Shown here piece after piece: positions 1-6,136 of a stretch of 11,137 nucleotides of DNA. Origin of the DNA: Clostridium sp. GTDB lineage: Bacteria; Bacillota; Clostridia; Lachnospirales; Lachnospiraceae. The translations under genes were made by a program, and so were the position numbers. The notes under the pieces were generated by a model, which was not told the origin of the DNA, ran no database searches, and saw only the letters and a list, made by a program, of their open reading frames with translations. The DNA lies in assembly GCA_004554205.1 (NCBI GenBank), contig SFNH01000066.1:1-11137 (forward strand). Direction: 5' to 3'. Positions within the stretch are counted from its first letter, which is position 1. Each line of letters opens with the position of its first letter.

Positions 1-783
1 TTGAAGGTAGAATGGATTTCTGAAGAAGAGACGACAGACTCATTTTTTGAAGATAACCAAGTAGTGGTATATGTTAATTCCTATAAGGACGAAGTCAAAC
101 AAGCAGTAGGTGTATTACATAATTATTGTGCGAAAGGCTTTGGACAAAATGCAAAGATGTATATGCCCGCAAGTGTTTGCAAATCATCCGACTTAATAGT
201 AACACAAAAATTGGCTCAATATGCCGGTCGCAATGTTTACGATTACTTTAATCGTGAATACATTCCAGAACAATTGAAAGCGGACAAAACATTTGTCGCA
301 GTATTTAACAAACTGAGGAAAGTTGATACAGATGGTCTGTTTCTCCCCGTCCTGTTTAACGAAATAGACAAATACGCAAATAGGGTCTTTCCTGCGCCAC
401 CGTCCGACGAAGTTTTCAAAACAATTGTCCATTTTATGGATTTTATTTATGGAATTGCATCTCATACATTAGGGGATGACACAAAACTGACTTTCCGTGA
501 AAACGGGATAAATGTAAGAGTTATTTTGGCAATTTCCGATTCTGCATACTCCAATATCCAAGCATCAGTAGAAGTGGCTCAGAAGACAATCGATGAAAAG
601 AGTTTAGATACATTATATGTTTTGGCCACTGGTTCAAAAATTCGTTTCGCAGAAGAAATCGCAAATACAGTATATCGCAGAAATCCACAAGAAGTATTTG
701 AACCAATCAAAACTGAATACAAACGATATACTCGGCATCCATTTGGATCAGATGCCGTTTGTTTTGAGATTAATCTTCGATAA
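1..783 (+). CDS. Hypothetical protein, 5'-truncated by the window edge
   Basis: I do not recognise this family. The frame is open from base 1 (a TTG, with no upstream sequence to show a ribosome binding site), so the true start probably lies outside the window and the 260 visible residues are a C-terminal part. The visible protein is soluble-looking, rich in Val, Phe, Asp and Lys, with no membrane segment, signal peptide or clear nucleotide-binding motif. The DNA is clearly more AT-rich than the genes to its right, consistent with backbone rather than element DNA. It ends EINLR-stop, and the TAA stop lies inside the 10-base putative attachment core, so insertion of the element leaves this protein intact. 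Its last 36 bases are antisense to the end of the short recombinase. Coding status is fairly sure because of the length and AT-rich codon use; the function is unknown. Confidence 0.7.
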   Translation: MKVEWISEEETTDSFFEDNQVVVYVNSYKDEVKQAVGVLHNYCAKGFGQNAKMYMPASVCKSSDLIVTQKLAQYAGRNVYDYFNREYIPEQLKADKTFVAVFNKLRKVDTDGLFLPVLFNEIDKYANRVFPAPPSDEVFKTIVHFMDFIYGIASHTLGDDTKLTFRENGINVRVILAISDSAYSNIQASVEVAQKTIDEKSLDTLYVLATGSKIRFAEEIANTVYRRNPQEVFEPIKTEYKRYTRHPFGSDAVCFEINLR

Positions 784-2046
784 GACCTGAATATGTTCCA
801 TCACAATTTCATCTACCTCCTGTTCCAGTTCCAGCACTTTCTCCTGTAACGACAAAATGTGGGCGTCGAGGATTGGTTTCCTCAACGCCCACATTTTTTG
901 CAGCTGTGCCAGCTTCTTTAGTTCCACGGCACACTGCTCCCGCACAGTTTCGGCACACGCCTGCACCTCGGCATCCAGTACCTCCTCACGGATACGGTGG
1001 GAGGAACAATAGGATTTTCCATTCCGGTGATACCCACGGCACACATATTCCACACGGCTCTTGCCGTTCCAGCAGCGAATCATAGGAATGAACGCATTCC
1101 CACATTCTCGGCAGGTCAGCAGCCCCGCGTAACGGTGCTTGGCCTGATTGCCGTTTGCGGGCCGTGCCTGCCGCTTGAGCAAGCGCTGCACCTGCTCCCA
1201 TTCCTGTTTTCCGATGATTACGGGAAAGAATCCCTCATGACGATACCAGCCGGTTTTATCTATATGCTTGGCCTTACCGTTGTTGTATTCTCTGCGGTGG
1301 TTGTTCAGCACGCCGGTGTACGCTTCTTCCACCAAGATGTTTTTCACACTGGCATATGTCCATAGGAACTGACCGTCACGGGTTTTGTGCGTTTGTCGCA
1401 CTTCTCTGCCGCACCGTTCGGCCCGGAGCTGCGCCGGTGTCTTTCGCCCCGCAGCATTAAGCCGCCGGGCGATCTCTTTCTGCCCACACCCCTGCAAATA
1501 CAGAGAATAGATGAGCTGCACCGTGACCGATGCTTCTGTGTCAACCTTGATCTGCCATATGTTTCTGTCTTTCCAGTAGCCGAAGGGCGGCGTAATCACG
1601 ATGCCGTCTTTCTGCTTCTGGCGGTATCCTGCCCGGATCTTTTTGCCAATATCCTTTGCATAGTAATCATTCATTAGGCCACGGACACCGATGATCAAGT
1701 CATCTTCGTCGCGGAAGGTATCGACCCCTTCCGTTGCGGAGATCACCCGCACCTGATGTTCCCGCAGATAGTCAATAAATAATGCGGTCTGGGTCCTGTG
1801 GCGGCCAAGACGGGACAAGTCCTTTACGATGACAGCGTCGATCATATCAGCGTCCACAGCCGCCATGAGCTCGTCCAGCCCACGGCGGTCAAAACTCATG
1901 CCGCTTATGTTGTCATCGAAGGACTGTCCTACGATGATGTACCCGTGCTGTTCGGCAAACGCCTGGCAGATCTCCCGCTGATTCAGCAGGGAGTTCATCT
2001 CACGGTCATCATCGTTAGAAAGCCGCGTATAGAGCCATACCCGCAC
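748..2046 (-). CDS. Large serine recombinase, short form (integration/excision)
   Basis: A large serine recombinase of 432 residues that would cut and rejoin att sites through a 5'-phosphoserine link. The catalytic domain occupies about residues 1-140, with nucleophile Ser10 in YTRLS, Arg8, and the LSRLGRHR stretch (77-84). The recombinase domain spans about 150-290. A zinc ribbon follows (Cys312, Cys315, Cys336, Cys347), then a coiled coil at about 380-420. It aligns end to end with the upstream recombinase until VMEHI, then stops, lacking the roughly 90 residues of extra coiled coil and C-terminal beta region. The last ten codons, from KINL on, are read from flanking DNA beyond the putative att core; in the excised circle the frame would instead end in GNFSE at 428 residues. 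The start is GTG at 2046, with an AGGTGA-type site just upstream. It probably belongs to one transcript with the upstream recombinase. Whether the short form is native or a deletion product cannot be decided here. Confidence 0.9.
   Translation of the reverse strand: MRVWLYTRLSNDDDREMNSLLNQREICQAFAEQHGYIIVGQSFDDNISGMSFDRRGLDELMAAVDADMIDAVIVKDLSRLGRHRTQTALFIDYLREHQVRVISATEGVDTFRDEDDLIIGVRGLMNDYYAKDIGKKIRAGYRQKQKDGIVITPPFGYWKDRNIWQIKVDTEASVTVQLIYSLYLQGCGQKEIARRLNAAGRKTPAQLRAERCGREVRQTHKTRDGQFLWTYASVKNILVEEAYTGVLNNHRREYNNGKAKHIDKTGWYRHEGFFPVIIGKQEWEQVQRLLKRQARPANGNQAKHRYAGLLTCRECGNAFIPMIRCWNGKSRVEYVCRGYHRNGKSYCSSHRIREEVLDAEVQACAETVREQCAVELKKLAQLQKMWALRKPILDAHILSLQEKVLELEQEVDEIVMEHIQVLSKINLKTNGI
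778..787. repeat. Putative left attachment core (attL), CGATAAGACC
   Basis: The sequence CGATAAGACC occurs here and again at 9604-9613 in the same orientation, 8826 bases apart. It sits where the short recombinase stops resembling its longer neighbour and where base composition switches from AT-rich (left) to GC-rich (right). Large serine recombinases commonly use short identical cores. It contains the stop codon of the left flanking gene and codons 420-423 of the recombinase on the other strand. Inferred from sequence only. Confidence 0.55.
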
Positions 2047-2056
2047 CTGTTATCAC

Positions 2057-2116
2057 CTACCCCGCATAATAATCGCCGTAGATCGCCGCACCCAGCCGGT
2101 CATAGTCAAAATCCAT
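2057..2116 (-). CDS. 19-codon mini-ORF between the two recombinases
   Basis: The reading frame MDFDYDRLGAAIYGDYYAG-stop starts 24 bases after the upstream recombinase stop, in that gene's own frame, and ends 10 bases before the GTG of the short recombinase. The ribosome binding site in front of it is weak. The peptide is acidic and tyrosine-rich, and the codons look used rather than random. It could be a small protein or a translational coupler that brings ribosomes to the GTG start downstream. No family is recognised; it may be chance. Confidence 0.3.
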   Translation of the reverse strand: MDFDYDRLGAAIYGDYYAG

Positions 2117-2140
2117 TGAGGGGATGCAATCTGTCTGCGC

Positions 2141-3715
2141 TCAGTTTTCGAAGACGTCCAGATGGTCACGGAAGGGCGCTTTCAGCCGGATCTCCAAATC
2201 CAGCCTGCCATCCTCCTCATGAACGAGTATCTTCTCCACCAGCATCCTCAGATGTGCTTCTGACATTTTACTCTCTCGCAGGATGTCGTCGATTAGGCTG
2301 ATGTCCCGCTTCAGCTTAGCCTGTCGGCTGCGGAGCATTTCTGAAGTATTCTGCAATTCTTCGATTTGCTTTTTGGCCTCTGCGATCTGCTCCTCGCGCT
2401 TGGCGATCATGCGGTCGTAGCGTTCCGCGTTGGCCTTATCCCGAATGCGTTCCATCAGGATCACCTCCACTTCCTCCTCCAGTAAGAGAATGTGCTCTTG
2501 CAGTTTACTTATTTTGGCACTGGCCGTGGAAGCCTTCGGCATCCATCTCTCAATGAGCCATTCCATCCGCGACCAGTTTTCCTCATACATTTTCTTTGTT
2601 CGCAGGATCTCCGCGCCGATCAATCTGTCCAATGTTTCCTCGTCCACCATGTGAGAGGAGCAGTGTTCCTTGCCATACCGATGGTAGGTGTCGCAGACAT
2701 AGGCGACCCGTTCTCCGCTTTTCAGCTTGATTCGTTTTCCAATAAAAGTTCGACCGCAGTCCTTGCAGCGGAGTAATCCCCCGTACCGGAGGATGCCGCG
2801 GTTGGCGCCAGCCCGGACATTTTTCTCTTTGCGCTCTGCAAGGAGCGCCTGCGCCTGTTCCCATATCTCACGAGTCACGATCATTGGCAGATAATTTTCA
2901 TGCCGGAACTGCTCCTCCGTATCTGTGAACCGAAAGGTCTTATTGATCTTATTGCGCTCGCTCTTGTGGCAGATCAGGGTGCCGATGTAGCTTTCATCTT
3001 TTAAGATTCGGGCCACCATCGTTGCATCCCACAGATATTTCTTGAGGATGCCATCCTGGGTGTTGGGAAGGCGCTTGCTCAGCAGTTCCACCTGCATGAG
3101 CGCGGGCGTTTTTCTTCTCTGCTCATTCAGTGTGCGGGCGATGGCCTTCATGCCGCTGCCGCCGACATAGGCGGAGAAGATCAGCCGGACCGTTTCGGCG
3201 GCTTCTTCTACGACAACGACCTTTTTTGTGTTCTTATCCTTGAAGTAGCCGAAAGGCGGGATGGTCACGATGCCTTCCCTTTGCTTTTGCCGGTAACCGG
3301 TTCGCACACGACGGCTGCCATCGCGGGCATAGAAGTCGTTGACCAGCCCCTTAAAGCCGATGATGAGATCATCGTTCTCATTGAAGGTGTCGATATTTTC
3401 CGTTGCGGACAGAACCCGCACATCATGTTCTCGGAGGTAGTCGATAAAGAGTGCGGTCTGCGTCCGGTGACGGCCCAGGCGGGACAGGTCTTTAACGATG
3501 ATGGCTTCGATCTTGCCCGCTTCGACCACCTCATAGATTTTGTCGATTCCCTCACGGTTGAAGTGCATACCGCTGACATTGTCATCGAAGGATTCGCCCA
3601 CCACCTCGTGGCCGTTGCTGACGGCAAAGTTATATATGATTTTCCGCTGGTTATTCAGAGAATTCAATTCTTCATCCTCATCTCTGGACAGCCGATAATA
3701 GAGCCAGACTTTCAT
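2141..3715 (-). CDS. Large serine recombinase, full length (TnpX-like)
   Basis: A 524-residue site-specific recombinase, the expected length for large serine recombinases of Clostridia mobile elements. Domains in order: a resolvase-type catalytic domain, about 1-140 (nucleophile Ser10, Arg8, FDDNVSG at 43-49, VKDLSRLGRHR at 74-84); a recombinase domain, about 150-300; a zinc ribbon with Cys317, Cys320, Cys341 and Cys352; a long charged coiled coil, about 400-475; and a final beta-rich segment, about 480-515 (VEKILVHEEDGRLDLEIRL). The ATG at 3715 has an AAAGGA binding site six bases upstream. A perfect 10-base inverted repeat lies just before that site and may be an operator. The short recombinase follows after 94 bases, so the two are probably co-transcribed and may act together or at different att partners. 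Its first ~40 codons are nearly identical in DNA to the recombinase remnant at the right edge of the window. Confidence 0.93.
   Translation of the reverse strand: MKVWLYYRLSRDEDEELNSLNNQRKIIYNFAVSNGHEVVGESFDDNVSGMHFNREGIDKIYEVVEAGKIEAIIVKDLSRLGRHRTQTALFIDYLREHDVRVLSATENIDTFNENDDLIIGFKGLVNDFYARDGSRRVRTGYRQKQREGIVTIPPFGYFKDKNTKKVVVVEEAAETVRLIFSAYVGGSGMKAIARTLNEQRRKTPALMQVELLSKRLPNTQDGILKKYLWDATMVARILKDESYIGTLICHKSERNKINKTFRFTDTEEQFRHENYLPMIVTREIWEQAQALLAERKEKNVRAGANRGILRYGGLLRCKDCGRTFIGKRIKLKSGERVAYVCDTYHRYGKEHCSSHMVDEETLDRLIGAEILRTKKMYEENWSRMEWLIERWMPKASTASAKISKLQEHILLLEEEVEVILMERIRDKANAERYDRMIAKREEQIAEAKKQIEELQNTSEMLRSRQAKLKRDISLIDDILRESKMSEAHLRMLVEKILVHEEDGRLDLEIRLKAPFRDHLDVFEN
3564..3687. 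repeat. 124-base near-identical direct repeat, copy 1 (5' end of full-length recombinase)
   Basis: Bases 3564-3687 match 11014-11137 with only two differences that I count (3623/11073 and 3667/11117), in the same orientation, 7450 bases apart. The repeat encodes residues 10-51 of the recombinase on the minus strand. The second copy runs off the window, so the repeat may be longer. Confidence 0.9.
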
Positions 3716-3730
3716 AATCGTTCCTTTCCG

Positions 3731-3764
3731 CTATGGTGTGCCGATCATGCACGACACACCATAG
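3731..3764. promoter_or_regulatory. Perfect 10-base inverted repeat upstream of the full-length recombinase
   Basis: CTATGGTGTG at 3731-3740 is repeated in reverse complement at 3755-3764, separated by 14 bases. The repeat ends about 16 bases before the recombinase ATG, immediately upstream of its ribosome binding site. No T-run follows on the minus strand, so an operator or a leader hairpin is more likely than a terminator. The function is inferred from position. Confidence 0.5.
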
Positions 3765-3796
3765 CACACAATTTTTTGAATAGCTATCAAAACAAA

Positions 3797-3973
3797 TCAG
3801 GCGACTTCCGTTTCTACTTTAGCAACAAAATCGGTGGTTCGATTTGTATATGGATGATCCACAGACAGATAGTCGTGGATCATCATTTTCAGGAAATCAT
3901 CGAACTGATCGTCCGTACCCACATAGGAGTACATGACGCTCGCAATATTGGATTCTTTTCTCTTTCTACCCAT
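3797..3973 (-). CDS. Small conserved-looking hypothetical protein, 58 aa
   Basis: A 58-residue protein beginning MGRKRKESNIASVMYSY, with a basic N-terminus, a central helix-forming segment (FDDFLKMMIHDYL, about 23-35) and an acidic/polar end. The frame extends further upstream, but the ATG at 3973 is preferred because AAAGGA sits five bases before it and an upstream TTG has no such site. It lies between the relaxase stop (4022) and the recombinase leader on the same strand, so it probably belongs to the mobilization/recombination transcript. I have no name for it. A small DNA-binding or recombination-accessory role would fit the basic head and position, but that is a guess. Confidence 0.7.
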   Translation of the reverse strand: MGRKRKESNIASVMYSYVGTDDQFDDFLKMMIHDYLSVDHPYTNRTTDFVAKVETEVA

Positions 3974-4021
3974 AGCGTTCCTTTCTCCCAAAGTCAATTC
4001 GGGCAATAAAAATAGCAGACC

Positions 4022-5347
4022 TCACATGGTCTGCTGCCAGTCATAGCTCACCTCGTCCTCGTGGTCATCCGCCTTGTGACCGAGGGCGATCTTCTTTTCC
4101 CGTTCTTTTTGCAATACCTTTCTGTCGGTGTGGTGCCTCGCAGGAATCACAGGCTCAGCAGGCTGGAGCTGCTCCAGACGGTGCCCAAGCCCCACCAGAG
4201 CAGAAGCAGTGCTGCCGCCGCCATCAGTAGAGAGATCAATGCCGGAATACTGACTTGTGGTAGATGCAGTCTGGGAAGTCTGATTCTGTGCAGAGAAAAA
4301 GAATTCTCTTTCGGCTTCCCAGCCTGTTCGGTCATCTGCTCCAGATGCCGTACCGTCTTCAGAAGATCGTCCAGCTGCGTCCGCGTGGGAAGCTGCGACA
4401 TCTGCCTGCTGACGCTCTCCAACAGATCTGTCTGCCGATCTGCATGGTACCACAGTGCATCCATGTATTTCATCATTCGCTCCCAGTCCGCTTTCGAGGG
4501 ACACGCTTCGTGAGGTGGTGTCGGCGTCGGAAGTACTGCCTGCTGGGTGTTGCGCTGCTTGAGTTCTTGCAGAGACAATCTCTGCTCTGATTCTGAATTC
4601 ATTCTCCATGACCTCCTTGCAATACTTTTCTTCGTGCAGTTTGTTATCGCGGCATTTCATGCCGTCCGGGGTGGTATAGGTGATGTACTTGCGGCCACTT
4701 TCCCAGCGGACAGCGTAGCCCTCGGACGCCATCAGGGAAACGAAGGCATCCTTGTCGGCGGCGTATTTCATGCACGTATCAATGGTGTTCATGAGCCGCA
4801 GCTTCCAGCTTTGGCCCTTCAGCGCCGTGTGGTATTCCGCGCCGCCCATGCCGCGGGCCTGCTGTGTTGGCGCATCAAAGACCGGCAGGCCCATCTCCTG
4901 ACAGATCGCATCGTTGCGCCGCATCAACTCTTGCAGTTGCTCCTTTGCCATGTGCAGCTTTTTGCTGGTCTCAAAGTTGACGGAGTTGATGACGCAGTGG
5001 GAGTGGATGTGCTCCCGGTCTACATGGGTGCAAACCAGCACCTCGCAGCCGTCGAAGTATTCCGCCAGCCGCCGCGCGGCTTCGTGGGCCTGCCGGGGAT
5101 CGACCGCCGCGCCCTTGGGGAAACTCTGCACCATGTGGTAGAACATCACGCCGCCGTCCTTGTGGTAGAGCAGCTTGGTATTCAGAAAGTCGTCATAGAC
5201 GCTTTGGGGCTGGCAGTTGATGCCGCTGACGAGCGGCGCGCCCTCCCATGTGGTTTTCATCTCCTGCATGACGTAGAGCATCACGCCGCGCATAGCGGCG
5301 CGGGACTGTGTGCCCCGCTTGTAGTTCACGAAATGTACGATGGCCAT
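4022..5347 (-). CDS. mobA: Relaxase / mobilization nuclease (MobA/VirD2-like)
   Basis: The DNA-strand transferase of the mobilization module, expected to nick oriT and stay covalently bound to the 5' end through a tyrosine. The N-terminal relaxase domain covers about residues 1-215 (numbered from the ATG at 5347). The candidate catalytic tyrosine is in GVMLYVMQ (Tyr25). A supporting His is in MFYHMVQSF (His71), and the metal-binding cluster is HVDREHIHSH (His108, Glu112, His113, His115, His117). Residues from about 255 to 395 are Ser/Thr/Ala/Gly/Asp-rich and look disordered; this is exactly the stretch that also encodes another protein in a second frame. A charged tail follows (to WQQTM). A GTG at 5356 could also start translation, but it sits almost on top of its binding site, so the ATG is chosen; its upstream region overlaps the mobC stop, implying translational coupling. 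The relaxase family is confident; MOBP-type assignment is inferred from the motifs. Confidence 0.9.
   Translation of the reverse strand: MAIVHFVNYKRGTQSRAAMRGVMLYVMQEMKTTWEGAPLVSGINCQPQSVYDDFLNTKLLYHKDGGVMFYHMVQSFPKGAAVDPRQAHEAARRLAEYFDGCEVLVCTHVDREHIHSHCVINSVNFETSKKLHMAKEQLQELMRRNDAICQEMGLPVFDAPTQQARGMGGAEYHTALKGQSWKLRLMNTIDTCMKYAADKDAFVSLMASEGYAVRWESGRKYITYTTPDGMKCRDNKLHEEKYCKEVMENEFRIRAEIVSARTQAAQHPAGSTSDADTTSRSVSLESGLGANDEIHGCTVVPCRSADRSVGERQQADVAASHADAAGRSSEDGTASGADDRTGWEAEREFFFSAQNQTSQTASTTSQYSGIDLSTDGGGSTASALVGLGHRLEQLQPAEPVIPARHHTDRKVLQKEREKKIALGHKADDHEDEVSYDWQQTM
4147..4602 (-). CDS. mobB: Overprinted MobB-like membrane protein inside the relaxase gene
   Basis: A 151-residue protein encoded wholly within the relaxase gene, same strand, different frame. 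Evidence that it is real: a perfect AGGAGG nine bases before its ATG, inside relaxase coding sequence; an unbroken frame over 456 bases; and a protein-like layout. The N-terminal half is polar and predicted helical (about 36-95, with regularly spaced Leu/Met such as LLESVSRQMSQL and LLKTVRHLEQM). A basic stretch follows (SLHRIRLPRLHLP), then one hydrophobic segment of about 24 residues (about 119-142, rich in Ala/Leu/Trp), giving a tail-anchored topology. The relaxase frame over the same bases is low-complexity, as expected if this frame is the constrained one. ColE1 and RSF1010 plasmids encode MobB inside mobA, and RSF1010 MobB is membrane-associated and helps relaxosome-coupling protein contact. 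The name is by analogy of position and topology, not by sequence match. Confidence 0.72.
   Translation of the reverse strand: MNSESEQRLSLQELKQRNTQQAVLPTPTPPHEACPSKADWERMMKYMDALWYHADRQTDLLESVSRQMSQLPTRTQLDDLLKTVRHLEQMTEQAGKPKENSFSLHRIRLPRLHLPQVSIPALISLLMAAAALLLLWWGLGTVWSSSSLLSL
4612..4617 (-). promoter_or_regulatory. Internal Shine-Dalgarno (AGGAGG) for the overprinted gene
   Basis: The minus strand reads AAGGAGGTCATGGAGAATG. The AGGAGG is nine bases from the ATG of the embedded 151-residue frame and lies within relaxase codons for KEV. An ATG two bases after it is in the relaxase frame and too close to be used. Confidence 0.7.
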
Positions 5348-5352
5348 ACGGC

Positions 5353-5658
5353 TCACCGCCCTTCCATGACAGCCCGCAACGCGGCGCTGACCTCGGACAA
5401 CTCACCGGCAGCTTTTTCCAGACCGATGAGCTGCACCTTGCCCATGTTGGCGAGGACGGTGAGGCGGTTGATGTTGCTGCCGATGCCCTTGAGCTGGCGG
5501 AGCAGCTCTTTCTGTTCATCGATGACAACGATCCGCTTGCCGAGACAGCAGGTGGTGACGTATTCGCTCATGGACATGTGGGCCTTCGCCGCCAGCGCCC
5601 TGATCTTCTCGCGGTCGGTGGATGCCATGCGCGTGCTGAATTTGATATCTTTTTTCAT
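5353..5658 (-). CDS. mobC: MobC-like relaxosome accessory protein
   Basis: A 101-residue accessory protein that would bind oriT and help the relaxase open the DNA around the nick. Residues about 4-45 read as a ribbon-helix-helix DNA-binding domain (strand KDIKFSTRM, then two helices ending MSMSEYVTTCCLGKR). The C-terminal half has the signature of bacterial MobC proteins, LLRQLKGIGSNINRLTVLANMG (about 52-73). The ATG at 5658 is chosen because GGAG lies six bases before it; an in-frame TTG 12 bases upstream has nothing suitable. It abuts the hairpin-rich stretch taken as oriT on its upstream side. On its downstream side its stop overlaps the start region of the relaxase gene, the usual order in small mobilizable elements. 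Confidence 0.87.
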   Translation of the reverse strand: MKKDIKFSTRMASTDREKIRALAAKAHMSMSEYVTTCCLGKRIVVIDEQKELLRQLKGIGSNINRLTVLANMGKVQLIGLEKAAGELSEVSAALRAVMEGR

Positions 5659-5680
5659 GTTTTTCTCCAATCGTAGCTAA

Positions 5681-5863
5681 AAGTGGGTCCGGGCTTTCGC
5701 CCGGAATTTGGGTGCAGGGCTTTGCCCGCCCGGTGCGTTTGGCAGGGCAGCGGCTTCGCCGCAGACCAGACAAATGCGATGCTGGCCCACCTCCAACGGA
5801 GGTGATAAAAGCTCCCGTAACAGGGAGTCTCTGCGCCTATTGGGGATAACGGCTTACGCAGAG
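5681..5863. other. Candidate oriT: cluster of inverted repeats upstream of mobC
   Basis: The non-coding stretch contains six inverted repeats in 180 bases. TCCGGGC/GCCCGGA at 5688-5705 has a four-base loop. A GGGC-TTT-GCCC hairpin lies near 5718-5730 and GCGGC-TTC-GCCGC near 5750-5762. CACCTCC/GGAGGTG at 5788-5804 has a three-base loop, and CTCCC/GGGAG lies at 5812-5827. CTCTGCG/CGCAGAG at 5829-5863 encloses 21 bases, including TTGGGGATAACGG. Such clusters immediately upstream of a mobC-relaxase pair are typical of origins of transfer. The nick base cannot be named; the 21-base loop of the last repeat and the AAGTGGGTCC beside the first hairpin are the places to look. Confidence 0.55.
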
Positions 5864-6136
5864 GGATTTTCCATCTGCGGCAGAGAAATAAAATGTTTCT
5901 TCTGCTGGCTTTTAAGGAATTTTTCTCCCTTCACACAGCGCTTTTTCGGCGTTCCTGCAAGGGGGCGGTATCACTACCCTCGGTGCGCGATTCATGCTGT
6001 TGAAACGCTGGACGCCCGCGGGTCACGGCGGCGTATTTACCGTTTTTATGCCGTCCCGGAATTCGCCCTGTGTGGGCTGAAGATCCCCTCGGCGGGTACA
6101 CACGCCACCCCAGCCCCCAACCGCGCACACAGCGGC
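5864..6136. other. Non-coding stretch between the oriT candidate and the ATPase gene
   Basis: I see no convincing gene here. Short frames exist on both strands (for example minus 5931-6152) but are Arg/Pro/Gly-rich, lack ribosome binding sites and overlap the ATPase end. An imperfect inverted repeat built on GCAG/CTGC lies near 5879-5906 around an AT-rich centre. The rest is GC-rich sequence without repeats I can define, and may belong to oriT or to a plasmid-type replication origin next to the RepA-like gene. Confidence 0.4.

Noticed and set aside
4547..5680. 377-codon plus-strand open frame
   Set aside because: It lies opposite the relaxase and mobC genes, has no binding site, and its product is His/Ala/Val-rich as expected of antisense to GC-rich codons. 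The minus-strand genes have clear motifs.
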